A stretch of DNA of 64,000 nucleotides from Metaclostridioides mangenotii (GCF_018917235.1 NZ_JAHLOF010000001.1:62001-126000), one strand, 5' to 3'. Positions 45,809 through 55,383 are shown, numbered from the stretch's first letter. Translations and numbers: made by a program. The notes: generated by a model from the sequence alone, not told the origin.

Positions 45809-47437
45809 TTATTTTTTTGCATCTCCATACATCTCTTTTAACTGTTTCTGAATATCATCACTATCAAGATACTCGTCGAAATCCATCTTTCTGTCCATAA
45901 GGCCACTTGGAGTGATTTCAATTATTCTAGAAGCAAGAGTTGAAATAAATTGATGGTCGTGAGAAGTAAATAGCAATACTCCTGGGAACTTCTCAAGCCC
46001 TTTATTAACTGAAGTTATACTCTCAAGATCTAAATGGTTAGTTGGATCATCAAGAACTAGTACATTAGCGTTAGAAAGCATTAACTTAGAAAGCATACAT
46101 CTTACCTTTTCTCCTCCTGATAAAACTTGAGCTTCTTTTAAAGCTTCTTCGCCAGAGAAAAGCATTCTTCCTAAAAATCCTCTTATAAAGCTTTCACTCT
46201 TTTCTTCAGAGAACTGTCTTAACCAGTCTACAAGTGAGTAACTTACACCATCAAAGAACTTATTGTGGTTCTTTGGTAAGTAGTCTTGAGTAGTAGTGAC
46301 TCCCCATTTGAAACTTCCACTATCTGGTTCCATATCACCCATAAGTATATTAAATAAAGCAGTAGTAGCTAATTCGTCACCTAAGAATACAACTTTATCA
46401 TCGTTATCTAGTCTAAATGAAACATCATCTAATACTTTAACTCCGTCAATTGTCTTAGTTAAATTGTGAACCTCTAAAACTTCATTACCAATATCTCTAG
46501 CTGGAGTAAATCCAACATAAGGATATCTCCTTCTAGATGGCTGTATATCTTCGAGCTCTAATTTATCTAATTGTTTCTTTCTTGAAGTAGCTTGCTTAGC
46601 TTTAGAAGCATTTGAACTAAATCTTGCGATGAACTCTTTTAATTGAGCTATTTTTTCTTCAGTCTTTTTATTTTGATCTTTCGAAAGTTGCAGCGCTAAT
46701 TGACTTGATTCGTACCAGAAGTCGTAGTTACCTACGTACATTTGGATTTTACCAAAGTCTACATCAACTATGTTTGTACATATCTTGTTTAAGAAGTGTC
46801 TATCATGAGAAACTATGATTACTATTGAATCTTCTAAATCCATGATAAAATTATTTAACCAACTGATTGATTTAAAATCCAAGTGGTTAGTCGGCTCGTC
46901 CATTAGTAGTATTTCTGGTTTACCAAATAATGATTGAGCTAGTAACACCTTAACTTTTTCTCCACCAGTTAATTCCTTCATTTGTTTATAATGCATATCT
47001 TTGTCTATTCCTAGACCCATTAGTATTTTTTCTGCATTAGTCTCTGCATCCCATCCATCTAGTTCAGCAAATTCTCCTTCTAATTCTGCAGCTTTTATAC
47101 CATCTTCTTCACTAAAATCTTCTTTCATGTATAGAGCATCTTTTTCGCTCATTATATTCCAAAGTCTTTCATGACCTCTAATTACCACATTTATAACTGT
47201 TTCTTCTTCGTATTCGAAGTGGTCCTGTTTAAGAACAGACATTCTCTCTTTATCTGTTATTGATACGTTACCTGTATTAGGCTCAATCTCCCCAGATAAT
47301 ATTTTTAAGAACGTAGATTTACCAGCGCCATTTGCCCCGATTATCCCGTAACAGTTACCTTTAGTAAATTTTAAATTAACATCTTTGAATAATTCTTTAT
47401 CGCCGAATCTTAGACCTACATCCGTAACTTGTAACAT
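45809..47437 (-). CDS. ABC-F family ATPase (YkpA/YbiT type)
   Basis: A 542-residue soluble protein with two ABC domains and no membrane segments. First: IIGANGAGKSTFLKILSGE, LTGGEKVKVLLAQ, LLMDEPTNHLD. Linker about 240-320, rich in K/Q. Second: LSGGEKVRCMLSKLML, VLVLDDPTNHLD. ABC-F proteins act on ribosomes as translation factors; a few protect from antibiotics, but this sequence follows the general YkpA/YbiT type rather than a resistance type. The second Walker A is poorly conserved (VVFLGDELATTALFN). Confidence 0.9.
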   Translation of the reverse strand: MLQVTDVGLRFGDKELFKDVNLKFTKGNCYGIIGANGAGKSTFLKILSGEIEPNTGNVSITDKERMSVLKQDHFEYEEETVINVVIRGHERLWNIMSEKDALYMKEDFSEEDGIKAAELEGEFAELDGWDAETNAEKILMGLGIDKDMHYKQMKELTGGEKVKVLLAQSLFGKPEILLMDEPTNHLDFKSISWLNNFIMDLEDSIVIIVSHDRHFLNKICTNIVDVDFGKIQMYVGNYDFWYESSQLALQLSKDQNKKTEEKIAQLKEFIARFSSNASKAKQATSRKKQLDKLELEDIQPSRRRYPYVGFTPARDIGNEVLEVHNLTKTIDGVKVLDDVSFRLDNDDKVVFLGDELATTALFNILMGDMEPDSGSFKWGVTTTQDYLPKNHNKFFDGVSYSLVDWLRQFSEEKSESFIRGFLGRMLFSGEEALKEAQVLSGGEKVRCMLSKLMLSNANVLVLDDPTNHLDLESITSVNKGLEKFPGVLLFTSHDHQFISTLASRIIEITPSGLMDRKMDFDEYLDSDDIQKQLKEMYGDAKK

Positions 47438-47529
47438 TAATGATATTTCCTTTCTTCTTTTTATATTTAAGCAACATTATCATCTTATAATAAATATAGA
47501 ATTAAGTCAAGGCGCAAGCCTTATTATAA

Positions 47530-48549
47530 CTATATTTTAGCGAAGTTACACGCTGGATAAGTACACACTTCACAGTTCATACATAAACCACCATGGCCAT
47601 AGGCTGCTATATCTCTTTTTGTAAGTTTTTCATCTATTAGTAGTCTTGGTAAAACTACATCAAAAACTGTTATTTTACTATACATTCCACATCCAGGTAT
47701 TCCTACAATGGGAACATCACCATAATACGCAAGTAAGAACATCGCTCCTGGAAGTATTGGTGAGCCATATGTCACAAGATCTGCTCCTGTATCTTTTATT
47801 GATGTAGGAGTTACATCATCTGGGTCAACGCTCATTCCACCAGTACAGCATACGAGCTCTGCACCTTGTTCTATAAAATCTTTTATTGCTTTTGTAATTA
47901 CTTCTTTATCATCTGGACAGATAGTTTGCCCTATTACTTCACAGCCAAAATCTTTTACTTTTTTATCGATAACAGGACCAAATTTATCTTTTATTCTCTC
48001 ATAGTAAACTTCATTACCAGTAGTTACTATACCAACTTTTTTAGGTTTAAATGGGACTACATTTACTATTTTTCTATTACCAACTGCTTCTTTTGCTTCT
48101 TTAAGTTTATCTTCGTGAATTAACAGAGGAATAACTCTAGTACCCGCAACTTTAAGTCCTTTTTTAACAACAAAATTATCATGAAGCGTTGCCATCATTA
48201 CTTCATCTACATAATTAAGATCAAATAAAGCCTCTTTATCTATCTTTAATAATCCATCACATGCTGCAAAGAAATCAACTTTTCCTTCTTTTAATTCAGA
48301 GAATTCTAAGTTTTGACCAGCAGTAAGCTCTTTTAAAAATATTGCTCCATCGTTTTCGTGTACCATTCCCTCTTCTTTTTCCCACACATAAAGATGATCT
48401 TTACCAAGTGATAGAAGTACTGGTATGTCTTCTTCAGTTACAACATGTCCCTTTTTAAACTTTCTTCCTTTAAACTCTCCAGGAATTATCTGAGTTATAT
48501 CATGCAATAATACTTGCCCAACTGCATCAACTGTATTAATTAATTTCAT
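47530..48549 (-). CDS. MoeA/MogA-like molybdopterin-binding protein
   Basis: A 339-residue protein with a molybdopterin-binding domain (about 165-310; VGIVTTGNEVYYERIKDKFG, CCTGGMSVDPDDVTPTSI, GIPGCGMYSK). The tail has four cysteines (GLCMNCEVCTYPACNFAKI). It overlaps mocA by 14 bases, and homologues cluster with selenium-dependent molybdenum hydroxylase genes. It likely handles the molybdenum cofactor of the hydroxylase at 60.4-63.9 kb. The exact step is not known; the Cys tail is unusual for MoeA. Confidence 0.82.
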   Translation of the reverse strand: MKLINTVDAVGQVLLHDITQIIPGEFKGRKFKKGHVVTEEDIPVLLSLGKDHLYVWEKEEGMVHENDGAIFLKELTAGQNLEFSELKEGKVDFFAACDGLLKIDKEALFDLNYVDEVMMATLHDNFVVKKGLKVAGTRVIPLLIHEDKLKEAKEAVGNRKIVNVVPFKPKKVGIVTTGNEVYYERIKDKFGPVIDKKVKDFGCEVIGQTICPDDKEVITKAIKDFIEQGAELVCCTGGMSVDPDDVTPTSIKDTGADLVTYGSPILPGAMFLLAYYGDVPIVGIPGCGMYSKITVFDVVLPRLLIDEKLTKRDIAAYGHGGLCMNCEVCTYPACNFAKI

Positions 48550-49117
48550 CTATACTTCCTCCTAATTTTTCGTATTCTTCTCTTGTATCAATATCAAGGA
48601 GCATCTTTTTTGGAACTTCTACGTATTTTATTTTGGATGACTGAGCGATTACCTTTTTTCCTTTTTCATCATTGTTTAGTTTTAGTAAATCACTTTTTTT
48701 GCTACATGGAAAAATAACAGGATTTCCCGTTTTCTCACCATTTCTCGGTATTACTATATATACGGGATCTTTTTTAAATTCCTCAACTAATTTGTTTAAG
48801 TAATTGGTATCAATAAAAGGCTGATCGGCTACAAAAAACATATAACCTCTATTATCTTTAGCATTATTTAATCCTAATTTTATAGACTCACTCTGACCTA
48901 CTTCAGCGTTTTTATTGATTATATTCTTAAATCCATATTCTTCACTTAGTCTTATGATCTCCTCATAATGAGTAACTACTATCACTTCATTGAAATTCAT
49001 GTCTTTAACAGATTTAAAAACCCTCTCAGCTAAAATGGACCCTTTGTATTTTAATAGTAGTTTATTTTCACCCATTCTCCTGGACAATCCAGAAGCCATT
49101 ATAATTGCACTTATCAT
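48536..49117 (-). CDS. mocA: Molybdenum cofactor cytidylyltransferase (MocA-like)
   Basis: A 193-residue nucleotidyltransferase. The NTP-binding start IMASGLSRRMGENKLLLKYK fits MocA/MobA; FFVADQPFID is the metal-binding Asp segment; PRNGEKTGNPVIFP is the MocA-type motif. It would link CMP to molybdopterin to make MCD, the cofactor of xanthine dehydrogenase-family enzymes. It overlaps the MoeA-like gene and lies near yqeC, giving the accessory set for a labile-selenium hydroxylase. Confidence 0.87.
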   Translation of the reverse strand: MISAIIMASGLSRRMGENKLLLKYKGSILAERVFKSVKDMNFNEVIVVTHYEEIIRLSEEYGFKNIINKNAEVGQSESIKLGLNNAKDNRGYMFFVADQPFIDTNYLNKLVEEFKKDPVYIVIPRNGEKTGNPVIFPCSKKSDLLKLNNDEKGKKVIAQSSKIKYVEVPKKMLLDIDTREEYEKLGGSIDEIN

Positions 49118-49355
49118 ATTATATCATCCTCATAATTCTACATAATTATATTAAAATACATTGTAGTATATATTTCAACTATATTTCTGTAATTACATAT
49201 AGATTATTTTTATCAAATAATAATATTATTGATTCAAAATTGTAAATAACGTATTTTAAAAGATAAATATATTATACATTAACTAAATATAAAAATAAAT
49301 TAATACTATAAACATGTTTCTCTTAAATGTTTACACATAAAATTGATCAATAAAA

Positions 49356-49382
49356 AACGACAGTTTATTAAAAACTGTCGTT
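49356..49382 (-). terminator. Terminator after the RidA gene
   Basis: AACGACAGTTT (49356-49366) pairs with AAACTGTCGTT (49372-49382), with a T run on the minus strand. Confidence 0.85.
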
Positions 49383-49390
49383 AAATAATT

Positions 49391-49849
49391 CTACTTATAC
49401 TCTAGAATAGCTTCTATCTCTACTGTTGCATCTAAAGGAAGTTGATTTGTTCCTACTGCAGTACGTGCATGTCTGCCGGGTTCTCCAAAGATTTCATACA
49501 ACAGTTCAGATGCTGCATTTACTACTATATGTTGCTCAGTAAATCCAACTTCACTACTTACAAATGCCTGCAATTTTATAACATTTACTATTTTATCTAA
49601 ATCTCCTATATAATCCTTTACTGCTGCAAGCAAATTTATTATACAAATTTTTGCTGCATCCTGTGCCTCTTCTAAAGTTCTTTCTTTTCCCACTTTACCA
49701 GTATATTTTAATTTGCCATCTACAAAAGGAACTTGTCCAGCTACGTATAGTGCATTTCCTAAATGCTTAACAGGTACATACATCCCGCCTGGTTTAGAGT
49801 TTTCAGGTAAATTAATTCCAATTGCTTTGATTCTTTCTTCTATCTTCAT
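49391..49849 (-). CDS. RidA family deaminase
   Basis: A 152-residue protein of the RidA/YjgF superfamily, which hydrolyses reactive enamine or imine intermediates made by PLP enzymes. Motifs: LYVAGQVPFVDGKLKYTGKV, VNVIKLQAFVSSEVGF and ARTAVGTNQLPLDATVEIEA. It follows the PhzF gene by 34 bases and is divergent from a MocR-type PLP regulator, so the pair may deal with PLP-derived or amino acid metabolites. Confidence 0.9.
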   Translation of the reverse strand: MKIEERIKAIGINLPENSKPGGMYVPVKHLGNALYVAGQVPFVDGKLKYTGKVGKERTLEEAQDAAKICIINLLAAVKDYIGDLDKIVNVIKLQAFVSSEVGFTEQHIVVNAASELLYEIFGEPGRHARTAVGTNQLPLDATVEIEAILEYK

Positions 49850-49883
49850 TATATTTCCTCCTAGTTGTAGATAAGATATAAGT

Positions 49884-50663
49884 TTATTCTGGAAAAATTT
49901 CTGCTATAGAGTACAATGAAGCATGACCGCTTATAGATACTCTATCACCTTTATTTTTACAATATAAAGTGCCCCCTCTTTTTGAAAGTTGTCTTGCCAC
50001 CATTTCATCTTTTCCTAAGCGTTTTGCCCAGTAAGGAATAAAATTACTGTGAGCTGATCCACATACAGGATCCTCTGGAACTTTAATTTTCGGGAAAAAA
50101 GTTCTAGATACAAAATCATATTTATTCCCTTTTGCTGTTATAAGAACACCCATTCCATCTGGTAAATGCTCCAATTTTGATAGATTGGGTTCAAAATTTT
50201 GCACCATTTCTTCGTTTTCTAATACAAAAACCAAATCTCTATTCAAATATGTCTCTAATGGTTTTACTCCTAGCGCTTCAACCATTTGGTCAGTAAGTGG
50301 AAACTCTTTTGGCATTATACTTGGAAAATCCATTTCAAATAAATCTCCATTTTTTGTTACAGTTAAATCTCCACTCATTGAATGAAATAAAATTTTATCT
50401 GCGTTAGTATCCACAAATTTTGTAATAATAAATGCCGTTGCTAAAGTTGCGTGTCCACATAAGTCTACTTCACCACCGGGCGTATACCACCTTAGATCGT
50501 ATCCATCACTTACTTTTACTGCGAATGCTGTTTCAGAAAGATTGTTTTCAATAGCAATTTTCTGCATTAAATCTTCTGATAGCGGTCTATCTAGAACACA
50601 AACTCCAGCTGGGTTACCTTCAAATACCTTTTCTGCAAATGCATCTGCAACGTAGTACTTCAT
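49884..50663 (-). CDS. PhzF family isomerase/epimerase
   Basis: A 259-residue protein with the two-lobed diaminopimelate-epimerase-like fold. Signatures: DAFAEKVFEGNPAGVCVL, ENNLSETAFAV (catalytic Glu) and DLCGHATLATA, then EDPVCGSAHSNFIPYWA. PhzF relatives isomerise or epimerise small acids; most family members are uncharacterised. Start at 50663 after AGGAGG; 25 more upstream codons lie in the promoter. Operon with ridA. Confidence 0.88.
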   Translation of the reverse strand: MKYYVADAFAEKVFEGNPAGVCVLDRPLSEDLMQKIAIENNLSETAFAVKVSDGYDLRWYTPGGEVDLCGHATLATAFIITKFVDTNADKILFHSMSGDLTVTKNGDLFEMDFPSIMPKEFPLTDQMVEALGVKPLETYLNRDLVFVLENEEMVQNFEPNLSKLEHLPDGMGVLITAKGNKYDFVSRTFFPKIKVPEDPVCGSAHSNFIPYWAKRLGKDEMVARQLSKRGGTLYCKNKGDRVSISGHASLYSIAEIFPE

Positions 50664-50680
50664 AATAAAATCCTCCTTTT

Positions 50681-50757
50681 GTATACAATATGAATTTAAT
50701 AAAAGTATATCATTGTAAAATAATGCATACAATGACATAATTGTAGTGCATACAATT
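50681..50757. promoter_or_regulatory. MocR operator region between phzF-ridA and mocR
   Basis: TGCATACAAT occurs at 50724-50733 and 50747-50756 (23-base period), and GTATACAAT at 50681-50689. Half-sites also form dyads CATTGTA/TACAATG (50711-50717, 50728-50734) and AATTGTA/TACAATT (50739-50745, 50751-50757). A mix of direct and inverted half-sites is typical of MocR/PdxR binding regions. Confidence 0.7.
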
Positions 50758-50772
50758 TTATAGGAGGTTAAT

Positions 50773-52155
50773 ATGCCAGTAAATTCTTTTGAAAATTATC
50801 CAATGTCGTGGAAACCCAAAAAAGAAAAATTAACATCACCATTTTATCTCTCTATAGCTAATTTATTAGAACAAGATATCATAAATGGTAGCCTTGCACC
50901 TAATGTTAAATTACCACCTCAAAGGGAGTTGGCTGATTACTTAGATTTAAACCTTAGTACGATTACAAGAGCTTTTAAAATCTGCGAGTTGAAAGGTTTA
51001 ATTTATGCAGTAGTTGGGAGAGGAACTTTTGTTTCGCCAAATGCTAGCTGTGATATATCAATAACTGATAACAAAATAGAAAAAAATTATATTGAATTAG
51101 GTGTTATTAGGCCACTGGACCAAACCAACTCAATTGTTTCTAATGTAACAAAAGAAGTATTATCAAAAAGTTATATAGAAAATTTATTAGATTATGGAAA
51201 TCCATCTGGACTTAAACATCATAAGTTATCAGCTCAAAGTTGGTTACAAAGATATAACTTAAATGCAAAATTAGATAATATAGCTATAACTTCTGGTTCT
51301 CAAAATTCAATTACACTTTCTCTGATTTCTCTATTTAAACCAGGGGATAAAATAGCAATTGATATGTACACGTACCCAAATGTTATTGAATTGGCAAATA
51401 TGCTTAATATTCAGTTGATTCCAATAGAGGGTGATATGTATGGTATGAATCCTGATGCATTAAAATTACAGTGTATATTAAACAATATAAAGGGAGTGTA
51501 CTTAATCCCATCTTGTAGTAATCCTACTGCTATATTGATGAATATGGAACGTAGAAAAGAGATTGCAAATGTTATAAGAGAATATAATCTTATCTTAATT
51601 GAAGATGATATATATTCTTTCCTTGTACCACAAAATTTTATACCCATTACTTGTTTAGTTCCAGAAAATTCTATATATATATGTAGTACATCAAAGTCTC
51701 TATGTTCAGGACTTCGTGTTGCGTTTATAGTTTATCCCAGTAAATTTTTATCAACAATAGAAAGGGTAATATATAACGTTAATATAAAAACATCTGCATT
51801 AAATGTTGAGATTATTTCTGAAATGATTAATACAGGTGTTGCGGATAAAATTATTGAAGAAAAAAAATCCATAATAAAGCATAGAAATAACATTTATAAA
51901 AAATATTTTGATATTTATAATCCGAATGAAAATCCTTTTAGCTTTTTTAGATGGCTGCCTTTAAAACCTCACTTAAATTCTTTCGAGATCAAAAAAGAAG
52001 CTACGGAAAACGGTCTGCGTATTTATCATTCTAAACGTTTTTTAGTTGGAAATTATAATGAAAAACAGTTTTTGCGTATCTCATTATCATCTACATCCAA
52101 TGCTAGTGAATTAGATAATGGACTTAAAATTTTAAAAAATATAATATCTAAATAG
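50773..52155 (+). CDS. MocR family (GntR-aminotransferase fusion) regulator
   Basis: A 460-residue protein: GntR winged helix (about 20-90; LAPNVKLPPQRELADYLDLN) and a full fold-I aminotransferase-like domain. The PLP-binding lysine is in IYICSTSKSLCSGLRVAF, with SGSQNSITL and VYLIPSCSNPTAILMNM. MocR regulators bind PLP or an amino-acid adduct and usually control the divergent operon, here phzF-ridA. Effector unknown; not next to PLP synthesis genes, so not clearly PdxR. Confidence 0.9.
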   Translation: MPVNSFENYPMSWKPKKEKLTSPFYLSIANLLEQDIINGSLAPNVKLPPQRELADYLDLNLSTITRAFKICELKGLIYAVVGRGTFVSPNASCDISITDNKIEKNYIELGVIRPLDQTNSIVSNVTKEVLSKSYIENLLDYGNPSGLKHHKLSAQSWLQRYNLNAKLDNIAITSGSQNSITLSLISLFKPGDKIAIDMYTYPNVIELANMLNIQLIPIEGDMYGMNPDALKLQCILNNIKGVYLIPSCSNPTAILMNMERRKEIANVIREYNLILIEDDIYSFLVPQNFIPITCLVPENSIYICSTSKSLCSGLRVAFIVYPSKFLSTIERVIYNVNIKTSALNVEIISEMINTGVADKIIEEKKSIIKHRNNIYKKYFDIYNPNENPFSFFRWLPLKPHLNSFEIKKEATENGLRIYHSKRFLVGNYNEKQFLRISLSSTSNASELDNGLKILKNIISK

Positions 52156-52209
52156 TAATAATTATATTTTCTATTGAATAGTTGAATACTAATTACAATA
52201 TTTATACAA

Positions 52210-52260
52210 AAATAAACGTGCTCTATAGTTGATAAATCATTACTATACGCACGTTTATTT
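52210..52260. terminator. Bidirectional terminator between mocR and yqeC
   Basis: AAATAAACGTGC (52210-52221) pairs with GCACGTTTATTT (52249-52260), separated by 27 bases; both convergent genes end nearby. Confidence 0.7.
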
Positions 52261-52278
52261 AATTATAAATAATACAGA

Positions 52279-53043
52279 TTATATGTATTGTTTATTATAA
52301 TTTTGCTTTACACTGCCATAATAAAATTTAATACTGCTATCTTTGGTTCTAATAATCTTTATAAGTTCTTTTGCAGTATCTTCAAGGTTTTTATTTTCCA
52401 CTTTATTTATAAATAATACTTTCTCGCCAACTGAATTTTTGAATAAACCATCTTTGCTTAATACAATTTTAGCTAAATCTTGTATATCGACTTCTTTATT
52501 TAATTTTTTATATTTATTGTGTTTATATCCAATGGTTTCTATAAACTTATCAAGCCTATGTATATTTTCTTCGTTTATCTTCATTTTATTAGAAGTTATA
52601 TCTAAAATACCAATTGTCTTTGTTGTTTTCTCATATACGACTGGCTCATTATCATTCCAACCCTTAAGTTTTTTACGCTTAGAACCATCGCCTTCGATTA
52701 AAATTAAATCAAATTTGTCTTCTAGCAATTTAAAATCTTCAAAATCAAGGCCAACTATTTTTTTATCTTTATTTATGAATTTACCGCAAACTGTTATTCC
52801 AACTTCAAAGTCAATATTTAATAGGTCATCTCTATCAATTTTATCTAGCATCATGATTTTTTCATAAGAACCATCATGTGGTACAAATATTTTAGTAGTT
52901 GTAGTTAACAGAACTCTACGCTCATTTCTATATAACTGAGCTACATAATTAATAAATGATGTCTTCCCCCCTGCACCTACAACTGTTATTACTTCTTTTC
53001 TATTTATATTAGGATTCAAGTAAATTAAATTTTTAAAACTCAT
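52279..53043 (-). CDS. yqeC: Selenium cofactor biosynthesis protein YqeC
   Basis: A 254-residue P-loop protein. VITVVGAGGKTSFINYVAQL holds an atypical Walker loop, LLTTTTKIFVP is the YqeC signature, and LILIEGDGSKRKKLKGW with EPVVYE follows. YqeC is a marker of labile selenium-dependent molybdenum hydroxylases (xanthine dehydrogenase, purine hydroxylase), alongside YqeB. YqeB itself and selD were not seen here. It supports a selenium-containing hydroxylase at 60-64 kb. Confidence 0.88.
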   Translation of the reverse strand: MSFKNLIYLNPNINRKEVITVVGAGGKTSFINYVAQLYRNERRVLLTTTTKIFVPHDGSYEKIMMLDKIDRDDLLNIDFEVGITVCGKFINKDKKIVGLDFEDFKLLEDKFDLILIEGDGSKRKKLKGWNDNEPVVYEKTTKTIGILDITSNKMKINEENIHRLDKFIETIGYKHNKYKKLNKEVDIQDLAKIVLSKDGLFKNSVGEKVLFINKVENKNLEDTAKELIKIIRTKDSSIKFYYGSVKQNYNKQYI

Positions 53044-53159
53044 AGCCTATACCTCATTTTCCTAGTATTTCTATACTATTATTAAGATTATATAGTTATA
53101 AATATCTTTAAGATTATCCTCTAATTTCTCCATTAAAAGGCCTACCTTATGGAATAACA

Positions 53160-54941
53160 CTAACTATTTAACTCAAACATAAAGTTTAACAATCTACCAG
53201 CATAGGAAGGTGAATTAGTCTCATCTTCTATCACTCTGTTTAAAAGTTCCATATTATCAGTTATAATCCCATCTACATTTAAAAAAATCATATTGTTAAT
53301 TACTTCTTCAGAATTAACCGTCCATACAAAAACTTTTTTACCAAGCTTGTGGGCTTTATTTACAAACCTATCACTAATAGTAGTATACTCTACAGTAAAA
53401 AAATCTACATTAATTCGTGGCATTCCAATTAAATTAAATGGAAGTATATAGCCTACTTCTAACTCTGGGCATTTTAATTTCAACTGGTGAACAACGCTAT
53501 AATCTAGTGATTGAATTTTATGATTATTTGTCAAAACCTCATCTTTATATCTTTTTATAAATAATTCTGCAACTTCGTCACTTGTATACTTATTAGTTTT
53601 AATTTCGATTAAAAGTTTCTGATTTTTTGATTTAGCAGCTTTTAAATATTCATTAAAGCTAGGTATCTTTTCTTCATATCCATTTTCTCTGATTGTTATA
53701 TCCTCTAATTCTTTTAATGTTAACTCAGAAGTATCTACATCGATATCAGCAAGCTTTCTAAGTGTATTATCATGCATAACGACAAATTGATGATCCTTTG
53801 TTTCCTGAATATCCATTTCCACATAATCAGGCTTATATTCCTCAATAGTATTTAGAGATCCTAATGTGTTTTGGACACCATTCCCCTGGCTTACACCTCT
53901 ATGAGATATCGTCATTGGTTTAGATGTTAAAAGACCTTGCATATATGCTAGATTAAAAAATAATACGCATATTATACCAATAAATAGCATAATTCTAAAT
54001 AGAATAATTCTAGCATTTAATTTTTTATTTTCTGATTTGTTACCTTTAAAACTATATTTTGATTTGCCTTTTATAGTCTTGCTATTAATTAATATATCAA
54101 GTAAAATCTCAAAAAAATAAACTGTTATATATGCTGTTATTACTATTGAAGTGAATTGTATCAACAGTAAGCATACTACAGCACTATAAAGAGCTAACTC
54201 AGAGAGTATATTATCAAATAAGACTTGTATTTCATATACACATAAATAGATTAATATTCCTACAATTATCGATATAATCACTACAGTTACGAATCTCATG
54301 ATAATTTTTAGTACTTTCCCTCTGGTTATATTCCAACTCTTAGATACTGCCGATTTAATTGAACCACCTTTTAATATTAATATTGGCAAAACTAATACTA
54401 ACCTTATTGCTAGATAAAATATAAGAATATATCCAAATAAAAGTAGTACTATATAGGTAACTTTTCCCTCTAGTATGTAATCTATGATAAAATTTGGTAC
54501 AATAGCTTTTGATAATAACGGTGTTGTATATCCAAAACCACTAAAAGGAACTATTAACATAAAATAAAGTATAAAAAATCCAAAAGATCCAGGAGAAACC
54601 TTCCGTATTTGATCAAAAGTCAACGCTAACAGTTTCGATACAGTCATATCGCTATTTAACCGAATATTGTAAACACTCAAAAGTAAAAAAGTAAACTCTA
54701 AAAACGCTGATATTATAATAATTGAAAATAAAGCTATTAATCCTGCTAATGCTACTGGATGGCCAAACACTATATCAATAATATTGGTATATGAAATATA
54801 CGATATTCCACTTACATTTAGTATAAATGTAGTAATTATTGAAAGTGCAGGAATTAAGATTAATACTATTATCAAACTCGGAATAAATACTATCTCAAGA
54901 TATTTAATAAAATTCTTAAAAAATAATTTTAAATTTATCAT
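53160..54941 (-). CDS. Membrane-anchored glycerophosphodiester phosphodiesterase
   Basis: A 593-residue protein. The first 330 residues are a membrane domain with about seven hydrophobic segments (GPDPase_memb type); the rest is a GDPD TIM barrel with SHRGVSQGNGVQNTLGSL (His), YVEMDIQETKDHQFVVMHD (metal Glu/Asp and second His) and LLIEIKTNK. It frees glycerol phosphate from glycerophosphodiesters or lipoteichoic acid. The start at 54941 follows GAAAGG; a TTG seven codons upstream is less likely. Confidence 0.9.
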   Translation of the reverse strand: MINLKLFFKNFIKYLEIVFIPSLIIVLILIPALSIITTFILNVSGISYISYTNIIDIVFGHPVALAGLIALFSIIIISAFLEFTFLLLSVYNIRLNSDMTVSKLLALTFDQIRKVSPGSFGFFILYFMLIVPFSGFGYTTPLLSKAIVPNFIIDYILEGKVTYIVLLLFGYILIFYLAIRLVLVLPILILKGGSIKSAVSKSWNITRGKVLKIIMRFVTVVIISIIVGILIYLCVYEIQVLFDNILSELALYSAVVCLLLIQFTSIVITAYITVYFFEILLDILINSKTIKGKSKYSFKGNKSENKKLNARIILFRIMLFIGIICVLFFNLAYMQGLLTSKPMTISHRGVSQGNGVQNTLGSLNTIEEYKPDYVEMDIQETKDHQFVVMHDNTLRKLADIDVDTSELTLKELEDITIRENGYEEKIPSFNEYLKAAKSKNQKLLIEIKTNKYTSDEVAELFIKRYKDEVLTNNHKIQSLDYSVVHQLKLKCPELEVGYILPFNLIGMPRINVDFFTVEYTTISDRFVNKAHKLGKKVFVWTVNSEEVINNMIFLNVDGIITDNMELLNRVIEDETNSPSYAGRLLNFMFELNS

Positions 54942-54954
54942 TATAAAAAACCTT

Positions 54955-55068
54955 TCATTCAAAAAACATCTTCTCTAAAGAAAATCTAGTGCAACCTTCT
55001 CCTGGCGTCGAACTAAATTTTTCAATTTCGTATATTGTTTCTTTTATTCTTCTACTGTTCGCCTTCAA
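54955..55068 (-). pseudogene. 5' remnant of an M20-type amidohydrolase (allantoate/N-carbamoyl amino acid)
   Basis: A 37-codon frame with a good ribosome site (GAGAGGG) and a TTG start at 55068. It reads ANSRRIKETIYEIEKFSSTP then GEGCTRFSLEK and stops. This matches the N-terminus of the Zn-dependent hydantoinase/carbamoylase family ('xTPxGGxTRLxxSxxD'). The remaining 370 or so residues are gone. Such enzymes often accompany purine-degradation genes, which is consistent with the nearby hydroxylase cluster. Confidence 0.6.
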
Positions 55069-55189
55069 TTAAAATCCCTCTCTTTTTTAATAAGATCTTT
55101 GACACTGGATACTCTATCATTATTGAAAATATCTAATTCTCAAAAAGCTCTTTAAATTATACTACTACATAATATTATAAAAATAAATA

Positions 55190-55220
55190 GAACCCCTGTA
55201 ACTATTTAATACAAGGGTTC
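55190..55220 (-). terminator. Terminator in the remnant region
   Basis: GAACCCCTGTA (55190-55200) pairs with TACAAGGGTTC (55210-55220), one mismatch; the minus strand continues TATTTATTTTT. It follows the ferredoxin-like remnant. Confidence 0.7.
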
Positions 55221-55238
55221 ATATTCGTCTAATATTAT

Positions 55239-55322
55239 TTACACAGTTGCTTTTTCGTACTTTAGTTTTCTACCAAGCGCTTTTGGTTTACATACTGATA
55301 TACATTGGCCACAATATCTACA
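55239..55322 (-). pseudogene. C-terminal remnant of a 4Fe-4S ferredoxin-type protein
   Basis: A startless frame (an in-frame stop directly precedes it) reads CRYCGQCISVCKPKALGRKL and ends at 55239. Cys-x2-Cys-x2-Cys-x3-Cys followed by P-x-AL is a 4Fe-4S motif, with CK in place of CP. A real terminator follows, so it was once the end of a gene. The parent protein cannot be named. Confidence 0.55.
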
Positions 55323-55383
55323 TTACTTAACAAATATACTAACTATTATATCATAAAACAATTGCCTTAAAGTAAATTATAAA

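Noticed and set aside
47866..48123. 85-codon plus-strand frame opposite the MoeA-like gene
   Set aside because: It is a Phe/Tyr-rich complement of a lysine-rich coding strand; no ribosome site.
52343..52867. 174-codon plus-strand frame opposite yqeC
   Set aside because: It is a shadow of a clear YqeC gene, Ser/Phe/Leu-rich with no start signals.
53070..53132. Twenty-codon minus-strand ORF after yqeC
   Set aside because: No ribosome site and no similarity; probably chance in AT-rich DNA.
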